This document shows positions 1-5,855 of a DNA stretch of 12,133 nucleotides, in pieces. The position numbers and the translations under genes are program-made. How positions within the stretch are numbered: the first letter of the stretch is position 1; each line of letters begins with the position of its first letter. The stretch lies in NCBI GenBank assembly GCA_036939355.1, contig JALLAP010000554.1, positions 1 through 12,133 of the forward strand, in the 5' to 3' direction. Origin of the DNA: Thalassiosira profunda. Its lineage: Eukaryota > Bacillariophyta > Thalassiosirophyceae > Thalassiosirales > Thalassiosiraceae. Below the pieces are notes generated by a model that worked only from the letters and a program-made list of their open reading frames with translations, had not been told where the DNA came from and ran no database searches.

Positions 1-296
1 CCGAACCCGACGCCAAAAAGCAGAAACCCCCGCCTCGCCAACCCAGCGTCAAGGGCCTCGCGATCCCCTTCCGCACCATCAAGCGCATCATGAAGCTGGA
101 TTCGTCCCTCGGCATCGTCCAAAACGACGCGGCGATCGTGGCCACGGCCGCTTTGGAATTATTTGTGGAACGGATGGCCAAGAAGAGTTTGGAATTGTCG
201 CAGAAGAAGGGGCGAAACACCATCAAATACGACGACGTCGCGGAGGCAAGGGCGGGGGATCCGGCCATGTCCTTTTTGGACTTGCTGCTGCCGTGA
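1..296 (+). CDS. Histone-fold protein, CHRAC1/POLE4/Dpb3-like (5' partial)
   Basis: The reading frame is open from the left edge (first whole codon at base 3) to TGA at 294-296, so the true start lies outside the window. An ATG at 90 sits inside the conserved domain and is not the start. A basic Lys/Pro-rich leader precedes a histone fold: helix 1 around IPFRTIKRIMKLD, long helix 2 around DAAIVATAALELFVERMAKK, then a short helix 3 at KYDDVAEA. The end, SFLDLLLP, resembles the FLADILP-type ending of CHRAC15/CHRAC1 and the POLE4/Dpb3 subunits. These proteins pair with a second histone-fold partner in chromatin-accessibility complexes or DNA polymerase epsilon and act in the nucleus. NF-YC and NC2-alpha are related alternatives, but the short tail after helix 3 fits CHRAC1/POLE4 better. 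The gene converges with the selenoprotein gene, leaving 186 bp between the stop codons. Confidence 0.75.
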   Translation, partial: EPDAKKQKPPPRQPSVKGLAIPFRTIKRIMKLDSSLGIVQNDAAIVATAALELFVERMAKKSLELSQKKGRNTIKYDDVAEARAGDPAMSFLDLLLP

Positions 297-398
297 AGGG
301 GGAATTGGGGGAGGGGATGACAAGGGGATGGACTGTACAGTTGTGCAATTTTAGAAGACGAGCGGTTCGTCTCTGTATGTACGATAGCGCTACGACAA

Positions 399-472
399 TC
401 CACTGCATTTCAAGCGGTTGATCTCTGGATGTAATCATTCTCTGAGTATCAATCGCTGTCATTCCGAGTGGA
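399..472 (-). promoter_or_regulatory. Putative SECIS element in the 3' UTR of the selenoprotein gene
   Basis: Read on the minus strand, this begins 11 bases after the TAA stop at 483-485. Helix I pairs TCCACT (472-467) with AGTGGA (404-399), 6 bp. A small internal loop follows, then the SECIS core: ATGA (462-459) opposite TGA (412-410). Helix II is AGCGATTGAT (457-448) against ATCAACCGCT (422-413), 9 of 10 positions paired with one A-C mismatch. A short CTC/GAG extension (446-444 with 425-423) leads to an apical loop with unpaired AA near 439-438 and a possible ATG/CAT mini-stem. This is the layout of eukaryotic SECIS elements, which recruit SBP2 and the Sec elongation factor. I folded it by eye; the AA sits a little further from the core than usual unless the extension is ignored. 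Confidence 0.72.
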
Positions 473-482
473 GTGTCTGTTC

Positions 483-1205
483 TTACGCTGCCACCGTTGC
501 AGGCTCTGCCTTTACCATCTTCACCGCGGCAATAATGTCTTCGATTGGCACCTCGAAGCCCGTCTCCTCCCGGTATGCATAGCGCGCTTTGCCAGTTTTG
601 TCAAAGATGATGATGCCACCCTGGACCAATCCCTCGCCTTTCATGTTGCCGCTGATCTGCTTCTTTTTCAATCGCTTCCCCACCTCCCTTAACCCGCGAA
701 AGATTCTAAAGGGGTTCCACGAAGTTAACTTCATCTTCCGCGCGCCCAACGCCGTGTAGAAGGTCGTCTCCTCGTCCCGATACAGCGGATAGGGGAAGTA
801 ATCAGACTGGAACTCTGCCAATCCGGCGTCGTCCACCCCCACCTCCTTCACCACCCCAAAGATGCCAAACCCCTCCAGTGGTTGGTCCTCTCGCGCCGCG
901 AGTTCGGCAATGGCTCTGCCTTCCTCGCGGCACAGGACTCATCCCGGCCGTCGCACGGCGAACGCGATGCAGCCGTGCTTTCCTCCATGCTGGGCAATGA
1001 CGTCGGCGGCGGACATGCACGCCGCCTCCGACACCATCGACTCGGACCCGTCGAGGGCCGAGGCCGCTTCCGACTTGAACTCCAGCGGTATGAGCGTGTC
1101 TTTTGCAACGTCCGTCCACGACGGGGGCAACTCCATGTGGGGCGGCACGTAGGCAGCCGCCAGGGCGGCCGCGGCCGAGGCCACCAGCGCCTGGAACAGC
1201 CTCAT
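483..1205 (-). CDS. SELENOU: Selenoprotein U / PRXL2-type thioredoxin-fold redox protein with in-frame Sec TGA
   Basis: Starts at ATG 1205-1203 and stops at TAA 485-483: 240 residues, with TGA at 941-939 read as selenocysteine 89. The same frame continues on both sides of the TGA, giving RRPG-U-VLCREE. In the AhpC/TSA-like PRXL2 (FAM213/SelU) family this site is RRPGCxLCREE, so Sec replaces the resolving or attacking Cys and Cys92 is its partner. Other family marks are GVVKEV (about 116-121), the FPYPLYRDEE segment, and GNMKGEGLVQGG (186-197) before the last strands. A hydrophobic Ala-rich leader (2-18) followed by AAA/YVPP suggests a signal peptide, possibly plastid or ER routing. The frame also runs upstream to an ATG at 1364, but that lies inside the transposon, so 1205 is preferred. 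Family members are thiol/selenol oxidoreductases, sometimes acting on prostamides; the substrate here is unknown. Confidence 0.87.
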
Positions 1206-1325
1206 CGTCGGTCGATTTGAAAGGGCGAGCGGTGTACAATAGCAAGCTTTGCTTGCGATTTTGCGATCGATTGCGATTGCCGCCGGGGGCACGGGAAACA
1301 CGTCAGTGCGACATAAAGAAGCTAA
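1206..1325 (-). promoter_or_regulatory. Remaining promoter/5' leader of the selenoprotein gene
   Basis: Only about 118 bp separate the selenoprotein ATG from the transposon insertion. The stretch holds three copies of TTGCGAT (1253-1259, 1261-1267, 1271-1277), an inverted repeat GCAAGC-TTT-GCTTGC (1242-1256) and an ACGTCA core at 1300-1305. No TATA box is evident. Before the insertion it would have been continuous with 5729-5855, the leader of the divergent fasciclin gene. Confidence 0.4.
1323..1325. repeat. Left target-site duplication TAA
   Basis: TAA directly abuts the left end GGCGG of the transposon and is matched by TAA at 5726-5728 in the same orientation. Three-base TAA/TTA duplications are the hallmark of PIF/Harbinger insertion. 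Confidence 0.88.
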
Positions 1326-1369
1326 GGCGGTTCCTATTGAGGAAGGATGACCCGCTTCGAACAACCCGC
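1326..1369 (+). repeat. Left terminal inverted repeat of the Harbinger element
   Basis: 44 bases starting GGCGGTTCCTA and ending GAACAACCCGC. Against the reverse complement of 5677-5725, 40 of 44 bases match. The four differences are all transitions, and the right end has five extra bases after the first 11. Confidence 0.9.
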
Positions 1370-1763
1370 GTCAAGGCTGGCATTCAGACACCCATCCGGG
1401 TTGTTCCTTTCGTACGACTGCAAGGACCTATTGCAAATCTTGATGACCCGCCGATTGACCCGCCCGCCTGTGACAGCTGTATGGTTCCTCTAGGTGGAAT
1501 CCAGTGCCGGTTGGAAATCGATCTTGGGAAAGCTTCTTGGTCCCACATGCGGCGGATTTGATACGATTGTGACACGAGCCAATCACCTGCCGATGGACTT
1601 CAAATTGACTTGCCGCCGCTCATAAAACGACGACGACGAGCCGCGCGAGCTCAACTCTCCCTCTCTCTCGACGACGGCGACAAGCAACGCGCGAACCAAC
1701 AGGCTACATAATTATCGCCATTGATCCCACGTATTATTCTTTCTCTGCCTGGCCGCCAACATC
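1370..1763. promoter_or_regulatory. Left subterminal region and leader of the transposase gene
   Basis: No coding signal is seen. Next to the left inverted repeat lie further copies of the GACCCGC motif (1445-1451, 1457-1463) and a degenerate inverted copy CCGGGTTG near 1396-1403. A pyrimidine-rich CTCTCCCTCTCTCTC tract at about 1653-1670 precedes the transposase ATG and may mark the transcription start region. I see no TATA box I would defend. Confidence 0.4.
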
Positions 1764-3188
1764 ATGTCCGACACCGCCAGCAACGACTACCTCCGTCATC
1801 TCTACAGTGAGCATCAACATGCGGGCTTGAAGCGGAAGAGGCAGGCCGCCTTCCTATCTGATGTGGGCGGTGTGATAGCGAGCCTCGCGGCGTTTACCTC
1901 GCTCGAAGGGACGCGCAGGTCGAAGCGATACAGGGGAAGAGCGAAGGGGTCCAAGAATGTCCGCCGCACGAGGCTGGATGTCGATGCACATCTCCGGCAA
2001 ATGGATCACGGGTTGTTTCGCCGGAAGTATCGAATGGACAAGGATTCGTTCTACATGCTCCTCGATATCCTGAGCCCTTTCCTCCCGAACACCGGAGAGG
2101 AGAAACTTTCTGGTTCCGTTCCCAACGGCCCCATCACGAAGTCCTCCCGTCTTAGCATGGCCCTCCGCTATTGTGCCGGAGGAGACCCCACCGACATCTG
2201 TGACCATCACGGTGTGAAGGACGGCGAAGTTCTGAGGAGTTTGTGGACGGTCGTCGACGCCATACACAGCGCACCGCAGTTGAACATCGTATTTCCGCAA
2301 ACCCACGCCGAGCAAGCCGCCGTCGCCCAGGGATTCAAGGAGAAATCGGACATCGGCATCGACGTGTGTTGCGGCGCCATCGATGGTATCCTCATATGGA
2401 TCCACAAGCCAAGCAAGACCGATGTGGAAGTGATCCGATTCGGGCCCGCCAAGTTCTTCTGCGGCCGCAAGAAAAAGTTTGGGCTGAATATGCAGGCGGT
2501 CTGCGATGCCCGCGGCCGGTTCTTGGACGTTGAGCTCAAGTTTCCCGGGTCTACCTCCGATTTCTTTGCATTCGAGCAGTCGGACCTCAAGGCCATGATC
2601 GAGGTGGAAGGATTCCTGCGGCCGGGACTGTGCCTGTTCGGTGATAACGCGTATGTGAACGCGCCGTACATGTGCGTGCCGTTCCGCAACGTGCCCGGCG
2701 GCACGCCGAAAGATGCGTTCAACTTCTTCCAATCGCAGCTCCGTATCAACATCGAGTGCGCCTTCGGCATCCTCGTCCACCGGTTCGGGCTTTTGCGAAA
2801 GCCGATCCCGATGAACATCGATGTCAAGAAGACGAACTCCCTCGTGCTGGCGTTGTGCAAGCTCCACAACTTCTGCATCGAGCAGAGCTGTGGCCTCTAT
2901 TCTGCGGACACATCTGATGTGTCTCATATCGTTTTGCAGGAGGGAGGGATGTACCGTCCCCGAATCGATGACGACGGCGAGGCCCGCTGGACGTACGATC
3001 TGGACGTCTCGAGCCAGCTGGACCGCGTCGACGGCCTTCTTGACGGCGGCGAGCACCAAGACGACCACAGCAGGGAATGCCGGCGGCGATTCCGGTGGGA
3101 GACCCAGCTCCCCGTGCACAACGTCTACCGGATTGTCCGCCGGAACGGGTACCGGCGCCCCGATCGCAGCACCTACCGCCGGTTGTAA
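1764..3188 (+). CDS. PIF/Harbinger transposase (DDE superfamily endonuclease, DDE_Tnp_4 type)
   Basis: A 474-residue uninterrupted ORF from ATG 1764 to TAA 3186-3188. It would cut the element's ends and join them to TWA target sites in the nucleus. The catalytic triad is visible: D207 in GAIDG, D294 in LFGDNAYV and E331 in NIECAFG. Flanking marks also fit the family: GRKKKFGLNMQAVCD (234-248), FPGSTSD (260-266) and C-terminal LHNF (367-370). A basic N-terminal stretch (22-71, several K/R clusters) may act in nuclear import or DNA binding. Residues 75-110 and 125-165 look like the helical N-terminal region that precedes the DDE core. The Asp/Arg-rich tail (400-474) is less conserved in type. 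The length is normal for the family and no inactivating lesion is seen, so it is probably functional. Confidence 0.94.
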   Translation: MSDTASNDYLRHLYSEHQHAGLKRKRQAAFLSDVGGVIASLAAFTSLEGTRRSKRYRGRAKGSKNVRRTRLDVDAHLRQMDHGLFRRKYRMDKDSFYMLLDILSPFLPNTGEEKLSGSVPNGPITKSSRLSMALRYCAGGDPTDICDHHGVKDGEVLRSLWTVVDAIHSAPQLNIVFPQTHAEQAAVAQGFKEKSDIGIDVCCGAIDGILIWIHKPSKTDVEVIRFGPAKFFCGRKKKFGLNMQAVCDARGRFLDVELKFPGSTSDFFAFEQSDLKAMIEVEGFLRPGLCLFGDNAYVNAPYMCVPFRNVPGGTPKDAFNFFQSQLRINIECAFGILVHRFGLLRKPIPMNIDVKKTNSLVLALCKLHNFCIEQSCGLYSADTSDVSHIVLQEGGMYRPRIDDDGEARWTYDLDVSSQLDRVDGLLDGGEHQDDHSRECRRRFRWETQLPVHNVYRIVRRNGYRRPDRSTYRRL

Positions 3189-3193
3189 ATAAA
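3188..3193 (+). terminator. Polyadenylation signal AATAAA of the transposase gene
   Basis: AATAAA overlaps the last base of the transposase stop codon, in the expected orientation, followed by an A/T-rich stretch. The position is close to the stop but compatible with a short 3' UTR. Confidence 0.4.
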
Positions 3194-3378
3194 ATAATGT
3201 AACGTCGAATTGCAATTAGATATGCTCGATCTATGCGGCGGGGTATCAAACCAATTGCAATCAATTGCAATCCTCTGGGCTCGCGCTACAAATTACGAAC
3301 GACGCTCGTTTCCGATTTATCGTACCTAAGTAGGTACTTGCAATTGCAACTCTATCATTCACGCTTACAATTATTGAC
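3189..3378. repeat. Palindrome-rich spacer between the two convergent transposon genes
   Basis: The 190-bp spacer holds AATTGCAATT (3209-3218, perfect palindrome), two tandem CAATTGCAAT units (3252-3271), GTACCTA-AG-TAGGTAC (3322-3337, 7-bp arms) and, directly adjoining, the palindrome TTGCAATTGCAA (3338-3349). It has no coding signal. As it lies between two facing stop codons, it may serve as a two-way transcription end region. Confidence 0.6.
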
Positions 3379-3742
3379 CTAGTTGTTGGGTTCGTCGGCG
3401 GACTGGTTGCGCTGCATCTCCGCGTTGGCGTCCTCGATCTGCTGCGTCAATTCGTTAATGAAGTATTGGTGCACGGCGCGCTCCTCATCGGTGCTCGCCA
3501 TCGTCCTCGCCACCGTCACCCGGTGCCTCTCCGATCGCAGCGTGTCGATGCGCCACATTTTCGTCGCCCTCTCCACCCCAGCGGCCGCCCTCTCCATTCT
3601 ATCGTTCGATCGCTTCATCTCCTCGTTGGACCTGTCGTTGGACTCGCTCATGCTCGCGATTGCGGCGCCGATATCCTGCATATTCGTCGCCATATGGCGC
3701 TGAACTTCCAGGACCTGCGCGTCGCTGTTCCGGGCGGAGCGG
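3379..3742 (-). pseudogene. Out-of-frame C-terminal remnant of the Harbinger second ORF
   Basis: On the minus strand this frame encodes a coherent charged helical segment (about 120 residues, for example MATNMQDIGAAIASMSES, then ERHRVTVARTMASTDEER) ending at TAG 3381-3379. It looks like a coiled-coil tail. It has no start of its own in that register: upstream of the overlap the frame reads low-complexity Thr/Arg/Ser sequence. Collapsing one unit of the 16-bp tandem repeat at 3737-3768 joins it exactly to the frame of the upstream ORF. I infer it was the original C terminus of that protein and is now lost from this copy, unless the duplication is an assembly or polymorphism effect. Confidence 0.65.
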
Positions 3743-3774
3743 CTACCGCCTCGAGCGGCTACCGCCTCGAGCGG
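3737..3774. repeat. 16-bp tandem duplication causing a frameshift
   Basis: The unit GAGCGGCTACCGCCTC occurs at 3737-3752 and 3753-3768, followed by a partial third copy GAGCGG. Sixteen is not a multiple of three. On the minus strand it shifts the second transposon ORF into an early TAG at 3745-3743, while removal of one unit gives a continuous frame to 3379. Confidence 0.85.
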
Positions 3775-5140
3775 TGGGCGAAGGAGTCCCGTGAGAGCTT
3801 GCGCTCTGTCCTTCTCCGAGGCGAACGCATGTGAAGTGGAGTAGATTGTTCTGGTCGAAGACGTGCCAAGTGTAGAGGTAGTCCACTGGAAGGTGGCGCA
3901 GGAACAATGCCCGGTCGTCCCCGTCGCTGGTCTCGTCGCCCCGTCTCTCCGCGACCCTCCTCGCCCGCTCCGCGTTGAAGCGTCCCCAGTTCTCCTCAGC
4001 GGCATCCTCGCCCTCGTTGTCGCTGCCGTCGTGCGTTGCCTGGTTGGCGCCGTTACCGCTGAGCTCGTACCGGCGGATCATGTCGCAGAGGTTCCTCCGG
4101 AGGTCGTTGACGTACTTCTTCACCTTCTCCGGCGTCCACTCGAACTCGGCTCGCAGGAAGTGCATCGAGTAGGCGAAGTCGGAATGCAGCGATGGCAGGA
4201 TCTCGGACTGGGGGGCTGCGAATGGATAGAGCATGTAAATGTGAGTGAGTTTGAGCAAAAGTCGACGAGGCACGAGGCACAAAAACTCACCCCACTCGCG
4301 ATCGTTCAGCTTCTGCACTGCCATCTCCAAGAACTCGTACCCCGCGCCGGTCCGCCCCGCGTCGATCTCCGACCTGGCCAAGCAGTTCTGCGACTGCAAG
4401 TACGCCTGGTAGATCTCCTCGTCTTGCGCCATCATGAGGGCGAAGCGCATGCGGTCCTCGTAGCGCATGCGGGCGACGGGCGCGTTGTTCTCCGCACGCT
4501 CCGCGTCCTGGCGACGCTGGGCCTCGAACTGCGCCCTGTACTGCCCCTCCATCCGGACGACGTAGTCCCTGTCGAGGTCGTTCGACAGCGGATTGCGGAT
4601 CCTCCTCATAAGATCCGCCACGCTGTTGTTCCGGGTGTTGGGCCGGGCATCCGGATCTCGGCGCCGAATTTCCTGCACAATCATCCCCTTCGTCGTCCGG
4701 AAGTGCATCTTAAAGCCCGGGCGGTCGACGAACTCCGAGTAGGGGAGGCTCTCCTGCGGATTGAAACCGGCGACCTCGGCGTGGCACAGCATAAAGATGT
4801 ACGCCATCCTCTTGTCCGGCGCAACGTTGCTGTCGTTCTCCACATACTGTTGGAGCGGAGAGACGCCGTCGAGGTCGAGCGCCCGAGGCTCCTCCAGCAC
4901 GCCCTCGTCGTCGAGCGATACGTCGTCGTCGGCGGCGGCGGCGGCAGCGGCAGCGTCGGCATCGGCGTCGAGGGCGGCGGGGGCGCCGTTGCCGTCAACG
5001 GGCGCGGCGGCGTTGGGGGCGTCGTTGTTGGCGACGGCGGCGGCGTTCGAGGCGTCGATGTTGTCGGCGGCGGAGGGGGCGTTGGAGGCGCTGTCGTTGG
5101 CGATGGCGATCTCGATGGCGGCGGCGACGGCGGCGTTCAT
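3743..5140 (-). CDS. Second ORF of the Harbinger element, accessory protein (truncated by frameshift)
   Basis: Starts at ATG 5140-5138 in good context (CCACCATGA) and stops at TAG 3745-3743: 465 residues if read straight through. The first 80 or so residues are Ala/Asn/Asp-rich low complexity, followed by a charged helical region. Recognisable blocks include RMRFALMMAQDEEIYQAYL, an acidic patch around DNEGEDAAEE, and YLYTWHVFDQNNLLHF. It seems to belong to a poorly characterised family found next to Harbinger transposases in algae; I do not see a clear Myb/SANT signature. A likely 75-base intron (4290-4216, GTGAGT...GCAG, phase 1) lies in frame, giving 440 residues if spliced. With the 16-bp duplication collapsed and the intron removed the protein would be 556 residues. 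By analogy with Harbinger second proteins it would bind DNA or carry the transposase to the nucleus; this is inferred from context only. Confidence 0.7.
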   Translation of the reverse strand: MNAAVAAAIEIAIANDSASNAPSAADNIDASNAAAVANNDAPNAAAPVDGNGAPAALDADADAAAAAAAADDDVSLDDEGVLEEPRALDLDGVSPLQQYVENDSNVAPDKRMAYIFMLCHAEVAGFNPQESLPYSEFVDRPGFKMHFRTTKGMIVQEIRRRDPDARPNTRNNSVADLMRRIRNPLSNDLDRDYVVRMEGQYRAQFEAQRRQDAERAENNAPVARMRYEDRMRFALMMAQDEEIYQAYLQSQNCLARSEIDAGRTGAGYEFLEMAVQKLNDREWGEFLCLVPRRLLLKLTHIYMLYPFAAPQSEILPSLHSDFAYSMHFLRAEFEWTPEKVKKYVNDLRRNLCDMIRRYELSGNGANQATHDGSDNEGEDAAEENWGRFNAERARRVAERRGDETSDGDDRALFLRHLPVDYLYTWHVFDQNNLLHFTCVRLGEGQSASSHGTPSPTARGGSRSRR

Positions 5141-5676
5141 GGTGGATGATGTGTTGGTGGTGGTTGATTTGCAATTGCGGTTGATGTTGATGTTGATGTG
5201 TTGTGGTTGTTTGATTTATGAGACCGAGCCGCCGCCCGCCCCGGATCGACGGGCCGCCGATCCCGTATTTGATCACACATAGCTGCCGGTCTTGCAAGGA
5301 TTGTGATCATGGTTGGTCAGCTTCAAACGACCCATCGATGGCAATGGCAAGGTCGAGCGAGGCAGGTGACGAGGCTGACGCGCCTTGGATCTTTGCAAAG
5401 ATCCTGCTCAGCGGTCTTGTTTTGCACCCAGCGCCCAAGACAAAATCAAAAAATTGAGGACCGGTACAGTGAAAGGAATCAGTACTACAGATGTACGTAC
5501 AAAACTACTAATTCCGATTGTAGAAACCAAGAGAAAAAAATGGCGGGATGCAGGCGGGTCGTCTGAACGGGTCGTTCGTCTCCGACCCAGCGGGCGATCT
5601 TCAGGGGGTCGACCGTTGGTTTTTTTCGAGGACGACCCGCCGAAAAAGATGCCATCTGTCGTAACGCGTATCCAAA
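5141..5676. promoter_or_regulatory. Leader of the second ORF and right subterminal region
   Basis: No coding signal is seen. Close to the ORF start is a short TGATGT-type microsatellite (about 5177-5198) and one TGCAATTG palindrome core near 5171. Toward the right end lie repeated GCGGGTC/ACGGGTC/GACCCGC motifs (5554-5560, 5567-5573, 5634-5640) matching those at the left end. A T-rich/A-rich inverted pair (TTTTTTTCG near 5620 and CGAAAAA at about 5641) could form a stem around the last of these motifs. Confidence 0.4.
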
Positions 5677-5725
5677 GCGGGTCGTTCAAAGCGGGTCACC
5701 CTCCCTCAATATGGTAGGAACCGCC
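5677..5725 (-). repeat. Right terminal inverted repeat of the Harbinger element
   Basis: Read on the minus strand it starts GGCGGTTCCTA, then CCATA (absent from the left end), then 33 bases matching the left end at 29 positions. The GACCCGC core is repeated within it. Confidence 0.9.
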
Positions 5726-5728
5726 TAA
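5726..5728. repeat. Right target-site duplication TAA
   Basis: Direct copy of the TAA at 1323-1325, immediately after the right end CCGCC of the transposon. Confidence 0.88.
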
Positions 5729-5855
5729 AGAGCAACATTAGATGAAGCAACAGGCAACCCCTCTTGTTGCGTTTGACACCTCTTTTCGCCGCGAGAGCGG
5801 CGAGAGGCGAGGAAGTGAAGCTCCGTCTTGGCCTGCCCAGTCCACGCAGCCAGCC
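5729..5855 (+). promoter_or_regulatory. Promoter/5' leader of the fasciclin gene
   Basis: 127 bp separate the transposon's right TSD from the fasciclin ATG. It contains a perfect inverted repeat TCGCCGC-GAGA-GCGGCGA (5786-5803). An in-frame upstream ATG at 5742 would add 38 residues ahead of the signal peptide and is considered part of the leader. No TATA box is evident. Confidence 0.4.

Larger units (their letters stand above)
1326..5725. mobile_element. Complete PIF/Harbinger DNA transposon, 4400 bp
   Basis: The element is bounded by direct TAA repeats (1323-1325 and 5726-5728), the 3-bp TWA target site typical of PIF/Harbinger, and by terminal inverted repeats beginning GGCGGTTCCTA. It carries two convergent genes: a DDE_Tnp_4-type transposase (1764-3188, +) and a second ORF (3379-5140, -). 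Harbinger elements usually encode such a pair, the second protein helping DNA binding or nuclear import of the transposase. The exact TSD, well-matched ends and uninterrupted transposase suggest a fairly recent insertion. The second gene carries a frame-shifting 16-bp duplication, so this copy may depend on another for full function. It sits between the selenoprotein and fasciclin genes. Confidence 0.93.

Noticed and set aside
939..1364. Minus-strand ORF ending at the TGA as a separate short protein, or the locus as a pseudogene
   Set aside because: Family similarity continues in the same frame past the TGA, which falls exactly on the redox Cys/Sec site, and a SECIS-like structure follows the gene.
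1854..3215. 453-residue open frame antisense to the transposase
   Set aside because: It mirrors a real GC-rich gene carrying conserved DDE motifs and shows no family features itself.
3863..5149. 428-residue plus-strand frame opposite the second transposon ORF, Gly/Val-rich at its end
   Set aside because: The composition is the complement of the Ala/Asp/Asn-rich second ORF; no domain is recognisable.
5742..5855. Upstream ATG at 5742 as the fasciclin start
   Set aside because: It would place 38 polar residues before a clear signal peptide and plastid cleavage motif.
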